A stretch of DNA of 64,000 bases, from contig NZ_MTQO01000032.1 of the NCBI RefSeq assembly GCF_001984155.1, positions 1-64,000 on the forward strand. Reading direction: 5' to 3'. Position numbers and translations under genes: made by a program. How positions within the stretch are numbered: the first letter of the stretch is position 1; every line of letters starts with the position of its first letter. The stretch is from Actinosynnema sp. ALI-1.44 (GTDB lineage: Bacteria > Actinomycetota > Actinomycetes > Mycobacteriales > Pseudonocardiaceae). The notes under the pieces are model-generated. The model saw only the letters and a program-made list of their open reading frames with translations. It was not told the origin of the DNA and did not search any database. Of this stretch, positions 8,390-18,060 are shown piece by piece.

Positions 8390-9015
8390 CCGCCGCCCAG
8401 AAGGACATCGTGCTGGACACCGAGGTCGCGGCCCGCGCGCCGTTCTCGACGATCGTCAAGGCCGGGCAGGTGCTGAGCATCATCGACCTGGGCGGCAACC
8501 AGGCCGTGGACTTCCTGGCCTACGACGCCGACGACACCAGCAAGCGCTACAGCGCGGCGGTCACGATCGCCGCTCAGCGCAACATCTTCCTCACCACCGG
8601 CAGCGTGTTGCGTACCCAGGAAGGCGCGCCGCTGATGACCGTCGTCGCCGACACGTGCGGCAGGCACGACACGCTCGGCGGCGCGTGCAGCAAGGAATCC
8701 AACACCTTGCGCTACGGCCAGCACACGCGTCACCAGCACGCGTGCGTGGAGAACTTCCTGACCGAGGGCGCCCGGTGGGGGCTGGGCAAGCGTGACCTCG
8801 TCAGCAACGTCAACTGGTACATGAACGTGCCCGTCGAACAGGACGGCACCCTCGGCATCGTCGACGGCATCTCCGCGCCCGGCATGGAAGTCCAGTTGCG
8901 CGCGGAGACCGACACGCTGGTCATCGTGTCGAACTGCCCGCAGATCAACAACCCCTGCAACGGTTTCGACCCGACCCCGGTGCGCATGGTCGTCACCGGT
9001 GGCGGTGCCGGGTGA
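8386..9015 (+). CDS. Second DUF1989 protein; partner subunit of the carboxyguanidine deiminase
   Basis: A 209-aa paralogue of the preceding protein, starting in a GTGA overlap with its stop codon. It shares the DUF1989 core (IIDLGGNQAVDFLAYDADD, a cysteine segment DTCGRHDTLGGACSKES and an acidic PGMEVQLRAETDTLVIVSNC region). The Cys/His-rich motifs probably bind metal. Two different DUF1989 genes in tandem directly before the carboxylase are the diagnostic arrangement of guanidine-assimilation operons. Confidence 0.85.
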   Translation: MTAAQKDIVLDTEVAARAPFSTIVKAGQVLSIIDLGGNQAVDFLAYDADDTSKRYSAAVTIAAQRNIFLTTGSVLRTQEGAPLMTVVADTCGRHDTLGGACSKESNTLRYGQHTRHQHACVENFLTEGARWGLGKRDLVSNVNWYMNVPVEQDGTLGIVDGISAPGMEVQLRAETDTLVIVSNCPQINNPCNGFDPTPVRMVVTGGGAG

Positions 9016-12000
9016 GACTGCTCGTCGCCAACCGCGGCGAGATCGCCACCCGGATCCTGCGCAGCGCGCGTGAGCTCGGCACCCCGACCGTGGCGGTGTA
9101 CTCCGACGCGGACCGCACCGCGCCGCACGTGCGCATGGCCGACCAGGCCGTGCGCCTCGGCCCGGCGGCCGCCCGCGAGAGCTACCTCGACGCGGACGCG
9201 GTGATCCGTGCGGCACGGGACACCGGTGCGGACGCGATCCACCCCGGCTACGGCTTCCTCTCCGAGGACGCTGCCTTCGCCCGTGCCGTCGAGCAGGCGG
9301 GAATCGCGTTCGTCGGACCCTCAGCGGAGCACCTGGATGTGTTCGGCAGCAAGCACACCGCACGGGAGAAGGCGACCGCGGCCGGAGTGTCGCTGCTGCC
9401 GGGGACCGGGCTGCTCACCGGAGTGGACGAGGCGCTGGACGCGGCCGACCTGATCGGCTACCCGGTGATGCTCAAGGCGACCGGCGGCGGTGGCGGGATC
9501 GGGATGCGCGCCTGCCACAGCCCCGCGGACCTGCTGACCGCGTGGGAGTCGGTGCAGAGCATCGCGGCCAAGAGCTTCGCCACGTCAGGGGTTTTCCTCG
9601 AGCGGCTGGTGGAACGGGCCAGGCACGTCGAGGTGCAGATCTTCGGCGACGGCGCGGGCCGCGTGCTCGCACTCGGCACCCGCGACTGCACCCTGCAGCG
9701 GCGCAACCAGAAGGTCGTCGAGGAATGCCCGGCCCCCGACCTGCCGGACGACGTGTCGCGCCGGTTGGTGGCTGCCGCTGTCGCGCTGGGCGAGTCGGTT
9801 TCGTACCGCTCGGCGGGCACGGTCGAGTTCGTCTACGACCCGGACCGCCGCGAGGAAGCGTTCCTGGAGGTCAACACCCGCCTGCAGGTCGAGCACCCGG
9901 TGACCGAGGCGGTGTACGGGATCGACCTCGTGGCGTGGATGCTCCGGCTGGCCGACGGCGACACGGCGATGTTCAGCGGCACCCTGACACCACGCGGGCA
10001 CGCCGTCGAAGCCCGCGTCTACGCCGAGGACCCCAACGAAGGACACCGGCCCAGCGCCGGATTGCTGACCGGCGTGCACTTCCCGGCCGGTACACGCGTG
10101 GACACGTGGGTGGAAGCCGGTTCGACCGTCACCACACACTACGATCCTTTGCTGGCCAAGGTGATCGTCACGGGAACCGATCGCGCCGACGCGCTCGACC
10201 GGCTCGGCGTCGCCCTCGCCGAGACCCGGATCGACGGGATCCGCACCAATCTCGGCCAACTGCGCGCGGCGGCTGAGCACCCGGATGTCCGCGAGGCCCG
10301 GCACGACACCGCGACCTTGGACGCCGTCCCGGACGTCGACCGGCGCATCGACGTGCTGCGCGGCGGAACGTCCACCACCGTACAGGAATGGCCGGGGCGC
10401 ATCGGGTACTGGCATGTCGGCGTGCCACCGAGCGGCCCCATGGACGACCTGTCGCTGCGCCTGGGCAACCTCGCACTCGGCAACGACGAAGGCGCGGCCG
10501 GTCTTGAGTGCACTGTGGACGGCCCGGCGCTGAGGTTCAGCCACGAGACGGTCGTCTGCGTGACGGGCGCTCCCGCCGACGTCACTGTGGACGGCCAAGC
10601 AGTTCCACAGTGGACACCGGTGGCGGTGCCGGCGGGCGGCGAGCTCGACGTCGGGCCGAGCAGCCTCGGCCTGCGCACGTACGTCCTGGTCCGCGGGGGA
10701 CTGGACGTGCCCGCGTTCCTCGGCAGCAAGGCCACGTTCACGCTCGGCAAGTTCGGCGGCCACGGCGGACGGGCGCTGGCAGCCGGTGACGTGCTCACCA
10801 CCGGCACCGAACCGGAGATCCTCCCCGGCGGCGCGGTCCCCGACGCGCAGCGCCCGGTCTTCACCGAGCAGTGGGAGATCGGCGCGCTGGAGGGCCCGCA
10901 CGCCGCTCCCGAGTTCTTCACCAGCGAGGACATCGACGCGTTCTACGCCGCGACCTGGCGCGTGCACTTCAATTCCGCGCGCACCGGCGTCCGGCTGGTC
11001 GGCCCCACGCCCGGGTGGGCACGTGAGGACGGCGGCGAGGCCGGGCTGCACCCGTCGAACATCCACGACACCCCGTACTCCGTCGGCGCCGTCGACTACA
11101 CGGGGGACCTGCCGATCCTGCTCGGCCCGGACGGCCCCAGCCTCGGCGGGTTCGTCTGCCCGGCCACGGTGGTCACCGGGCAGCGGTGGAAGCTGGGCCA
11201 GTTGCGGCCGGGCGACACCGTCCGGTTCGTCCCCGTCGACGTCGAACAGGCCGCTGACCTGCGCCGCGCCCCGGCCGGGACGATCAGAGCGGTCCCGTTG
11301 TCCGACGGGGGAGTGCTCGACCGGCTGGAGCCCGACCCGGACCGCCCGGCGGTGACCTACCGGCGCAGCGGCGACGACAACCTGCTGGTCGAGTACGGCC
11401 CGATGAAACTCGACCTGGCGCTGCGGATGCGGGTGCACGCGCTGGCCGAGCGGCTCGCATCGGCGGACGTGCCCGGCATCGTGGACATCACGCCCGGCAT
11501 CCGGTCGCTGCAGGTGCACACCGACCCCGACCAGCTGTCGGTGGCCAAGGCCCTCGGCCTGGTCCGTGAACTGGAACAGGAACTGCCCGCGACCGGCGAC
11601 CTGGTGGTGCCCAGCCGGACCGTGCGGCTCCCGCTGTCGTGGGACGATCCGGCGACCCGTGAGGCGATCCAGCGCTACATGGCCGGTGTCCGCGACGACG
11701 CGCCGTGGTGTCCGTGGAACATCGAGTTCATCCGCAGGGTCAACGGTCTGTCCAGTGTGGACGACGTGTACCGGACCGTTTTCGACGCCGAATACCTGGT
11801 TCTCGGCCTCGGTGACGTGTACCTCGGTGCCCCGGTGGCGACACCGCTGGACCCGCGGCACCGCCTGGTGACCACGAAGTACAACCCGGCGCGGACGTGG
11901 ACGGCGGAGAACTCGGTCGGCATCGGCGGCGCCTACCTGTGCATCTACGGTATGGAAGGCCCTGGCGGTTACCAGTTCGTGGGCCGGACCGTTCAGGTGT

Positions 12001-12566
12001 GGAGCGGCTGGCAGCAACGCGGCTCGTTCGAACCGGGATCGCCGTGGCTGCTGCGGTTCTTCGACCGGATCTCCTGGTACCCGGTGTCCGCCGAGGAACT
12101 GCTGGATCTGCGCGCGGCGACCACGGCCGGGCAGCTCGAACTGGACATTACCGACGGGCGGTTCGCGCTCGCCGACTACGAGCGTTTCCTCGCCGACAAC
12201 GCCGAGTCGATCGCCGAGTTCCGCTCCCGGCAGTCGGTCGCGTTCGAAGCCGAGCGGCAGGCGTGGGCGGCGGCGGGGGAGTTCGACCCGAAACCCGAAC
12301 CGGAACCCGTGATCGCCGACACCGCGAAGGTCACGGCGCCGCCCGGCGGCCGGGTGGTGGAGGCGCCGTTCGCGGCGACGGTCTGGCGGGTCGACGTGCG
12401 GCCCGGTGATCAGGTGGACAAGGGGCAACCGTTGGTGGCGTTGGAGGCGATGAAGACGGAAACGCAACTGGTGGCGCCCGCCGCGGGCGTGGTGGTCGAG
12501 CTGTTGGTGCAGCCGGGAACGCAGGTCGCTCCCGGGACCGCCGTCGTCGTGCTGGGCCAGGCGTGA
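9012..12566 (+). CDS. Biotin-dependent guanidine (urea) carboxylase
   Basis: An 1184-aa single-chain carboxylase, the usual length. Domain order: biotin carboxylase (about 1-445, ATP-grasp with GGGGIGM and EVNTRLQVEHPVTEAVYG), KipA/AHS2-like (about 455-770), KipI/AHS1-like and carboxyltransferase part (about 780-1090, TKYNPARTWTAENSVGIGG), and a C-terminal biotinyl domain with biotin lysine in ALEAMKTETQ. It should carboxylate guanidine or urea with ATP and bicarbonate. The two upstream DUF1989 genes argue for guanidine, because carboxyguanidine must be deiminated before the hydrolase can act. The start overlaps the previous stop (GTGA). The substrate call rests on context, not on a checked active-site residue. 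Confidence 0.9.
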   Translation: MRLLVANRGEIATRILRSARELGTPTVAVYSDADRTAPHVRMADQAVRLGPAAARESYLDADAVIRAARDTGADAIHPGYGFLSEDAAFARAVEQAGIAFVGPSAEHLDVFGSKHTAREKATAAGVSLLPGTGLLTGVDEALDAADLIGYPVMLKATGGGGGIGMRACHSPADLLTAWESVQSIAAKSFATSGVFLERLVERARHVEVQIFGDGAGRVLALGTRDCTLQRRNQKVVEECPAPDLPDDVSRRLVAAAVALGESVSYRSAGTVEFVYDPDRREEAFLEVNTRLQVEHPVTEAVYGIDLVAWMLRLADGDTAMFSGTLTPRGHAVEARVYAEDPNEGHRPSAGLLTGVHFPAGTRVDTWVEAGSTVTTHYDPLLAKVIVTGTDRADALDRLGVALAETRIDGIRTNLGQLRAAAEHPDVREARHDTATLDAVPDVDRRIDVLRGGTSTTVQEWPGRIGYWHVGVPPSGPMDDLSLRLGNLALGNDEGAAGLECTVDGPALRFSHETVVCVTGAPADVTVDGQAVPQWTPVAVPAGGELDVGPSSLGLRTYVLVRGGLDVPAFLGSKATFTLGKFGGHGGRALAAGDVLTTGTEPEILPGGAVPDAQRPVFTEQWEIGALEGPHAAPEFFTSEDIDAFYAATWRVHFNSARTGVRLVGPTPGWAREDGGEAGLHPSNIHDTPYSVGAVDYTGDLPILLGPDGPSLGGFVCPATVVTGQRWKLGQLRPGDTVRFVPVDVEQAADLRRAPAGTIRAVPLSDGGVLDRLEPDPDRPAVTYRRSGDDNLLVEYGPMKLDLALRMRVHALAERLASADVPGIVDITPGIRSLQVHTDPDQLSVAKALGLVRELEQELPATGDLVVPSRTVRLPLSWDDPATREAIQRYMAGVRDDAPWCPWNIEFIRRVNGLSSVDDVYRTVFDAEYLVLGLGDVYLGAPVATPLDPRHRLVTTKYNPARTWTAENSVGIGGAYLCIYGMEGPGGYQFVGRTVQVWSGWQQRGSFEPGSPWLLRFFDRISWYPVSAEELLDLRAATTAGQLELDITDGRFALADYERFLADNAESIAEFRSRQSVAFEAERQAWAAAGEFDPKPEPEPVIADTAKVTAPPGGRVVEAPFAATVWRVDVRPGDQVDKGQPLVALEAMKTETQLVAPAAGVVVELLVQPGTQVAPGTAVVVLGQA

Positions 12567-14227
12567 ACGCCGTCGAGCGGGTGCGGATGGCGTACCGCAG
12601 CATCGCCGCGGCCGGACGCCCGGAAGTGTGGATCACGTTGCGCGGCGAGGACGAGGTCCTCGCCGAGGCCGCCGGGATGAGGCCGGATCTGCCGCTGTCC
12701 GGCCTGGTCTGCGCGATCAAGGACAACATCGACGTGGCGGGCCTGCCGACCACCGCGGGCTGTCCGGCGTTCGAGTACACGCCCGCGGAAAGCGCCACGG
12801 CCGTGCGGCGCCTGACCGAGGCGGGCGCGATCGTGCTCGGCAAGACCAACATGGACCAGTTCGCCACCGGCCTGGTCGGCACCCGCAGCCCGTACGGGGC
12901 TGTGCGCAACGCCTTCCGGCCGGACCGGATCTCCGGCGGGTCGAGCTCCGGATCTGCGGTGGCGGTCGCGCTCGGGATCGTGGACTTCGCACTGGGCACC
13001 GACACCGCCGGGTCCGGCCGTGTCCCGGCCGCGGTGCACGGCATCGTCGGGCTCAAGCCGACGCTCGGTCTCGTGCCGAACACGGGCGTTGTCCCGGCGG
13101 CCCGGCCGTATGACAGCGTCAGCGTGTTCGCCGAGGATCTCACGCTGGCGCAACGGGTCCTCGCCGTGATCGCCGGACCGGACGACGCCGACCCGGGCAG
13201 CCGCGACTGGCCGGCCACGGTCCGGCTCGCCGCCGGTCCACGTCCGGTGGTCGCCGTGCCGACAGCGAGCGGCCTGGAGCCGTTGCCGCCCGAGGCGCGT
13301 GCGGAGTTCCATGCCGGTGTGGCGACCCTGCGCGCGGCCGGAGCTGACGTGTCCGAAGTGGACATAACAGTGTTCCTGGACGCGGCGAGGCTGCTCTACG
13401 ACGGCGCGCTCGTGGCCGAGCGGTACGCCGCTGTCGGCGAGTTCATCGCGGCACACCACGGCGACGTGGACCCGACCGTGGCCGGGATCATCCTCGCGGC
13501 CGGGGACCTGCCCGCGCACCGGCTCGCCGCGGACCAGGCACGGCTCGCGGAGTTGCGGTCGGCGGCCATGGCCGCACTGGCCGGGTTCGACGCGCTGGTG
13601 CTGCCCACCACGACCGGTCACCCCACGCTCGCCGAGGTCGCAGCGGATCCCGTCGGCTTGAACAGCGCACTGGGCACGTACACGAACTTCGTGAACCTGC
13701 TGGACTTCGCCGCGGTCGCGGTCCCCGCGGGGCAGGTGGACGGCAGTCCGTTCGGGCTCAGCGTGATCACCCGTGCCTTCGACGACCAGGTGGCGCTGGA
13801 CATCGCGGCGTTGCTGACCGGCGAGCCCGCGCCCGAGCCGTTCGCCCCGTCGATCGCGCTGGCGGTGTTCGGCGCGCACCTGCGTGGTCAGCCACTGAAC
13901 CACCAGCTGACCAGCATCGGCGCGCGGTTCGACAGCGACATCGTCACCGCGCCGGAGTACCGGATGGTCGCGTTGCCGACCGATCCGGCCAAGCCCGGCA
14001 TCGTGCGTGCCAGCGACGGCGGCAGCCTGCGCGGCGAACGCTGGCTGCTGCCCACGGCTGGCCTGGGCGCGTTCCTCGCCGCGCTGCCGCTGCCGATGTC
14101 ACTGGGCCGCATCCGACTGGACACGGGCGAGGAAGTCCTTGGCTTCCAGTGTGATCCGGTCACGGCGGCGGCGGGCAAGGACATCACCGCGTACGGCGGC
14201 TGGCTGGCCTGGCTGGCGGACGTGTGA
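12563..14227 (+). CDS. atzF: Allophanate hydrolase
   Basis: A 554-aa enzyme converting allophanate to ammonia and CO2, the last step of the pathway. The N-terminal amidase-signature domain has Lys53 (CAIKDNI), the GGSSSGS loop (cis-Ser about 127-128) and nucleophile Ser151 (DTAGSGR). A C-terminal allophanate hydrolase domain (about residues 430-554, ending in GGWLAWLADV) is present, so it is full-length. The GTG start overlaps the carboxylase stop by 4 bp, so the four genes 7559-14227 are one translationally coupled operon. It is closed by a hairpin at 14235-14259. Confidence 0.92.
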   Translation: MNAVERVRMAYRSIAAAGRPEVWITLRGEDEVLAEAAGMRPDLPLSGLVCAIKDNIDVAGLPTTAGCPAFEYTPAESATAVRRLTEAGAIVLGKTNMDQFATGLVGTRSPYGAVRNAFRPDRISGGSSSGSAVAVALGIVDFALGTDTAGSGRVPAAVHGIVGLKPTLGLVPNTGVVPAARPYDSVSVFAEDLTLAQRVLAVIAGPDDADPGSRDWPATVRLAAGPRPVVAVPTASGLEPLPPEARAEFHAGVATLRAAGADVSEVDITVFLDAARLLYDGALVAERYAAVGEFIAAHHGDVDPTVAGIILAAGDLPAHRLAADQARLAELRSAAMAALAGFDALVLPTTTGHPTLAEVAADPVGLNSALGTYTNFVNLLDFAAVAVPAGQVDGSPFGLSVITRAFDDQVALDIAALLTGEPAPEPFAPSIALAVFGAHLRGQPLNHQLTSIGARFDSDIVTAPEYRMVALPTDPAKPGIVRASDGGSLRGERWLLPTAGLGAFLAALPLPMSLGRIRLDTGEEVLGFQCDPVTAAAGKDITAYGGWLAWLADV

Positions 14228-14234
14228 GAATGGT

Positions 14235-14259
14235 GTGTGCTCCGGGCGCTGGAGCACAC
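14235..14259 (+). terminator. Operon terminator hairpin
   Basis: GTGTGCTCC and GGAGCACAC form a perfect 9-bp stem with a 7-nt loop, starting 8 bp after the allophanate hydrolase stop. Confidence 0.7.
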
Positions 14260-14512
14260 CCCACTCGTCGTGCCCATAGGCCCGCGGATTCTGGGGGATC
14301 CAGGCCGGGCACGAGTCACCTTCCCCTCCTCGGCTCACCGCAGACGATGGCAGCGCGCGCTTGCGGCTTTCTTGCGGTTCACCTGCATGGCGGACAGCGG
14401 AAGAAAGCGAGCCGCACGCAACCGCAGCCCGAGCCGGGTCTACCGCAGGCAGCGCGCAAGCGCAGGCGGGGCCTGATGCAAACCGCGCGTAAGCGCAAAG
14501 GTCAAGCTGCGA
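14260..14512. other. Gene-free convergent intergenic stretch with a bulged hairpin
   Basis: About 250 bp between convergent operons. GCGGCTTTCTT at 14363-14373 can pair with AAGAAAGC..GCCGC at 14401-14415 (two-base bulge); this could end transcription of the minus-strand membrane-protein gene. The rest is rich in GCAAGCGC/GCGCAAGC-like words without a clear repeat unit. I see no gene. Confidence 0.35.
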
Positions 14513-15481
14513 TCAGGCGGCGGTCGCGGTGACGTCCTCGCGTGGCGGGGAAGCGGGAACGACCTCCGCGACATCCCGGGCGCGCGCCAGCTGGGCCACG
14601 CCGAGCCCGCAGAGGAAGGCGCAGATGACGGCGAGCGCGATCTCGAGGTTGGTGGTCGCGAGCGTCTCGCCGAGCAGGACAACCCCGATGATGGTGGCGC
14701 TGGCCGGGTTCACCAGGTTGGTCAGCGCCAGCGGGGCACTGAGCCCGTCGCGGTAGGAGCGCTGGGTGAGGATGGTGGCGACGATCGCGAACGCCCCGAC
14801 GGCGACGGCGGCGAAGATCGTGATCGGCTGGAGCAACACCCCAGCCCCGGAATCACTTACGGTCACGACGATGGTCTGGCACAGCGCGGAGCAGACGCTG
14901 AACGCGATGCCGCCCGCGATGGCCTCCCATAACGTCGACGCCCCCGGGCGGCGACCCACCAGCGCCAACGCGGTCACGATGACGACCGTTGCCGCGACGA
15001 GCCAGATGAGCTCACTGTCACTGAGCGTGTCCGCCTTGCCTGAGGTGGTGATGATCAGGGCGAGGCCGGTCAGGCCGACGACCGTATAGGCCATCCCGGT
15101 CATCTCCAGCCGGGTCGGCCGCCGCTTCGCGGCCGCGGCCGCCAGCGGCACGGCGATGACCAGCGTGAGCGCGCCCAATGGCTGGATCAGCGACAACGGC
15201 CCGAAGTTCAGGGACGCGACGTGCAACGCCGCGCCGAGCGCGTTGAGCCCGATCGCCAGCCACAGCACCGGCACCTTGACCAGCTGGGCGACGGTGAGGT
15301 GCGCGAACCGGGCCTGGATCAACGCGGCGACCGCGTACGCGATGGACACGGCCACGCAGAGCGTGATCGCGATCAGCAGGTTCGTCACAAGCAGTCGCCC
15401 AATCTCAGCTCGCCCGACGGGACGGGTTTCATCCAGCGTCCACGTTCGGACGGTCCGAGAGTCCAGGCAAGCCGGTGACAT
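14513..15481 (-). CDS. DMT-superfamily (EamA/NIPA-like) membrane transporter
   Basis: A 322-aa integral membrane protein with about nine or ten hydrophobic helices, such as LLVTNLLIAITLCVAVSIAY and PLGALTLVIAVPLAAAAA. The paired-half layout and the FGPLSLIQPLGALT motif are typical of DMT-family proteins annotated EamA or NIPA-like in actinomycetes. A hydrophilic tail ends the protein. The start ATG at 15481 has no strong ribosome-binding site, and the first 25 residues may be leader. It is monocistronic, and the substrate cannot be deduced from sequence. Confidence 0.7.
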   Translation of the reverse strand: MSPACLDSRTVRTWTLDETRPVGRAEIGRLLVTNLLIAITLCVAVSIAYAVAALIQARFAHLTVAQLVKVPVLWLAIGLNALGAALHVASLNFGPLSLIQPLGALTLVIAVPLAAAAAKRRPTRLEMTGMAYTVVGLTGLALIITTSGKADTLSDSELIWLVAATVVIVTALALVGRRPGASTLWEAIAGGIAFSVCSALCQTIVVTVSDSGAGVLLQPITIFAAVAVGAFAIVATILTQRSYRDGLSAPLALTNLVNPASATIIGVVLLGETLATTNLEIALAVICAFLCGLGVAQLARARDVAEVVPASPPREDVTATAA

Positions 15482-15627
15482 CGGGTCACCGGGACTCCTC
15501 TTTCGAGGGTAACCCGCCCAAGGTCGTCACGACGGTGTTTTGCCGTGATCCCCGGTACGAGCCAGGGATTTCCCAGGGTACCCTTAGCGCAATCGGACTC
15601 ATTCGGTCACTCTGTGTCACAGAATGG

Positions 15628-16512
15628 TCAGTCCCATTCCCACGCGATCCCGATCACCCCGGGTTTGACGCCGCGGTCGGTGTGGTGCACCCAGCGCCCG
15701 GACGTCACGATCAGCTCCTCGCCGACGTGGGTGTCCGCGTGCGGCTTGGGCTGGGTGAAGGCGTGGATCCGGGCGGGCACGGCGTCGTCGTCGAACCGGA
15801 CCCGCATCAGGTAGAACTCGGCCGGGTAGCGGAAGCCCCTGCGGTACTCGAGGCTCACCGGCGGTGCGCAGATCGTGACCGCGTAGTCGAAGAACTGGGT
15901 CTCGCCGACCCGCAGCCTGCGGTCGAACAGCAGCTCCGCGGCGATCACAGCGGCGTCCGCGTGCCGCCGGACGCGCCCGGTGCGGCAGTTCGCGAGGGCC
16001 TGCACCGCGATGTCCGCCGAATCCGTGCCGGGCTCGGCGCAGTAGACGGCCAGGTACCGGTCCGGGCCGTCCGCGGTCGCCTCGACGACCAGCCGCGTGT
16101 GTACAGAGTGGATCGTGCGGTCCGCGCCGACCGCGACGGTGTCCTGCTGGCTGATCACGCCCAGTCGCGAGTCCGACGGGCCGAGCATCGGTGTGACCGC
16201 CTCGGCGAGCGCGTCCGCCGGATTGAGCAGACCGTCGTAGTCCCGGTCGCGCTTGGTCCACCGGCCACGGGGACGCGGCGGCCCGAGCAGCGCGACCAGG
16301 GAATGCCGGGGCATGTTGAGGATGCCTTCGATGGCGTGCACGGCACGCAACGAGTCGGCGCGCTCGGGTCTGGAGCGGCCCTGCTGCCAGTAGCTCAGAC
16401 TGGTCACGCTGACCCGGATGCCGCGCTGCGCCAGCCGGTGGCGCAACCGGTCGAGCGTCAGGCCGCTGTCCTCGATCGCGGCCCTGAGCGCGGAATGGAA
16501 CTGGTCCGGCAC
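15628..16512 (-). CDS. XRE-type HTH regulator with an uncharacterised C-terminal domain
   Basis: A 294-aa protein. The GTG start at 16512 is chosen for GGAGGAG eight bases upstream. Residues about 5-65 resemble a lambda-repressor-like HTH (LDRLRHRLAQRGIRVSVTSLSYWQQGRSRP). The following 220 residues (VGADRTIHSVHTRLVVEATA and TQFFDYAVTICAPPVSLEYR regions) match a conserved actinomycete architecture without known function. It is divergent from the M23 peptidase gene, and an inverted repeat ACGAAC/GTTCGT lies between them, so it may control itself and that gene. Confidence 0.65.
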   Translation of the reverse strand: MPDQFHSALRAAIEDSGLTLDRLRHRLAQRGIRVSVTSLSYWQQGRSRPERADSLRAVHAIEGILNMPRHSLVALLGPPRPRGRWTKRDRDYDGLLNPADALAEAVTPMLGPSDSRLGVISQQDTVAVGADRTIHSVHTRLVVEATADGPDRYLAVYCAEPGTDSADIAVQALANCRTGRVRRHADAAVIAAELLFDRRLRVGETQFFDYAVTICAPPVSLEYRRGFRYPAEFYLMRVRFDDDAVPARIHAFTQPKPHADTHVGEELIVTSGRWVHHTDRGVKPGVIGIAWEWD

Positions 16513-16556
16513 GGCTCGCACTCCTCCATTCCGGCTCGGCTGGGGTGACTCTGTGA

Positions 16557-16573
16557 ACGAACACAAAGTTCGT
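16557..16573. promoter_or_regulatory. Inverted repeat in a divergent promoter region
   Basis: ACGAAC-ACAAA-GTTCGT, a perfect 6-bp inverted repeat 45 bp upstream of the HTH-protein start. It is a candidate operator for that regulator. The remaining bases up to 16752 show no gene. Confidence 0.35.
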
Positions 16574-16752
16574 CCACCCGATCACTCAACGCGCCAGCGC
16601 GCCGCTGGTCACGTCCGTTCACAGTTTTGGTCCTCGTGTTCAAGGACTCCGCCCGGCGGCGCCGAGCCGCTTGACGCACTTCGACCGCCGGGTATTTCTT
16701 TCGTTCTGACCGGTCAACCCCTGCTGGTGTCCCAATCCCTGTTGGAGGACAC

Positions 16753-17901
16753 ATGTTTCTGGTCAGAGCTATGGTCGTGGTCACTTTAGGGGCGTTAGTC
16801 CTACCACAACCGGCTTCTGCCGCGCCGTCCAGTCTCACCGACCAAGTCCGTGGCGTCACGATCTCCGAGCACGGTGCGTCACCGGTGGTCGAGACGAGCC
16901 GCACACACGGCAACTGGGCCTTCGGGTCGACGACGGTTCCCACGTCGTCGGACGCCCACGAGGCCCCGCAGAGCTCGCTGTTCGTGGCCCGCAACCTCGG
17001 CCGCAAGTGGCGTGTCGAGCTGGAAGGCACCGCCGGGTTCGTCGAACTCGCCAACCAGGCCCCGCGCGAGGTCGTCAGCGACAGCGAGAAGGAGTTGTTC
17101 GCGAGCAACTTCCAGTCCCGCAACACCCTGGCCGCGGACACCGGGCTCGGACTGCCCTGGCCGCAGGGCGTGTCGTGGTGGATGGGCGGAGGCCCGCACG
17201 GCAACAGCGGCAACAGCCGCCCGTTCAGCTCGATCGACTTCAACGGCGGCGACGGCCGCGTGCTGTCGGCCGGACCGGGCAAGGTGTACAAGAGCTGCAT
17301 CCGTGGCCGCAGCGCACTCGTGAAGGTCGTGCACCCCAACGGCTACAGCACGACGTACTACCACATGTACGACCTGACGAACCTCGCCGACGGCTCCAAC
17401 GTGCAGACCGGCACCTACCTCGGGCACATCGGCAACGAACTGCCCTGCGGCGGTTCGAGCTCAGGTGCGCACGTGCACTTGTCCCTGCTGCGCGGCAACA
17501 CGCACATCAGCGTGAACAACCAGACGATCGGCGGCTGGACGTTCTACGAAGGCTCGTCGGCCTACGGCGGCTACGCGCTGCGCAACGGCGTGCGGGTCAA
17601 TGTGGGCGGTCGCGTCACGAACTACGGCGGCGGCGGAACTCCTTCACTGCCCACCGGAACCGTGAACGGCGGCGACAACCCGTCGGTCAACGTCCGCTCC
17701 GGCCCAGGGCTGAGCTACGACGTGACCGGAACCGTCGACAACGGCACCGTGGTCCAGATCTCGTGCACCGCGCGAGGTGAGACAGTCCAGGGTGTGTGGG
17801 GTCCGACGGACCTGTGGAACAAGCTGAACACCGGCGGGTGGATCAGCGACGGGTTCCTCGACACAGGTTCGAGCGAACCGATCGCTCCGGCCTGCGCCTG
17901 A
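16753..17901 (+). CDS. Secreted M23 (beta-lytic/LasA-type) metallopeptidase with C-terminal SH3 domain
   Basis: A 382-aa exported peptidase that probably cleaves peptidoglycan cross-links of other bacteria or acts in self-remodelling. The ATG has GGAGG six bases upstream. A Sec signal peptide (about 1-23) precedes a propeptide-like segment. The LasA-type M23 core spans about residues 130-290, with zinc-ligand motifs GGPHG and SSIDF, catalytic-type His in TTYYHMYD, and AHVHLSL. A bacterial SH3 domain (PSVNVRSGPGLSYDVTGTVD) follows at about 300-375, likely for wall binding. All expected metal residues are present, so it should be active. Confidence 0.88.
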   Translation: MFLVRAMVVVTLGALVLPQPASAAPSSLTDQVRGVTISEHGASPVVETSRTHGNWAFGSTTVPTSSDAHEAPQSSLFVARNLGRKWRVELEGTAGFVELANQAPREVVSDSEKELFASNFQSRNTLAADTGLGLPWPQGVSWWMGGGPHGNSGNSRPFSSIDFNGGDGRVLSAGPGKVYKSCIRGRSALVKVVHPNGYSTTYYHMYDLTNLADGSNVQTGTYLGHIGNELPCGGSSSGAHVHLSLLRGNTHISVNNQTIGGWTFYEGSSAYGGYALRNGVRVNVGGRVTNYGGGGTPSLPTGTVNGGDNPSVNVRSGPGLSYDVTGTVDNGTVVQISCTARGETVQGVWGPTDLWNKLNTGGWISDGFLDTGSSEPIAPACA

Positions 17902-17906
17902 GTGCC

Positions 17907-17945
17907 GAGCTGCCTTCCGGACGCCCCTCGCCCGGAAGGCAGCTC
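17907..17945. terminator. Strong hairpin terminator
   Basis: GAGCTGCCTTCCGG pairs perfectly over 14 bp with CCGGAAGGCAGCTC around an 11-nt loop, six bases after the peptidase stop. It lies between convergent genes; the 115 bp beyond it up to 18060 hold no gene. Confidence 0.85.
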
Positions 17946-18060
17946 CCTCAGCTGAAGCTGGTCTCGCTGGTGAAGTCGGCCACCGCGGCCCTGTCCAACC
18001 GGCATGCGCGATCAGGTGCGGCGGAGGGTGGACGCGATCCAGCGGGGGCCATGACGACAG

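Noticed and set aside
9585-12467. A 960-codon open frame antisense to the carboxylase gene
   Set aside because: It mirrors the high third-position GC of the real gene; its translation is His/Arg/Val-rich nonsense with no domain.
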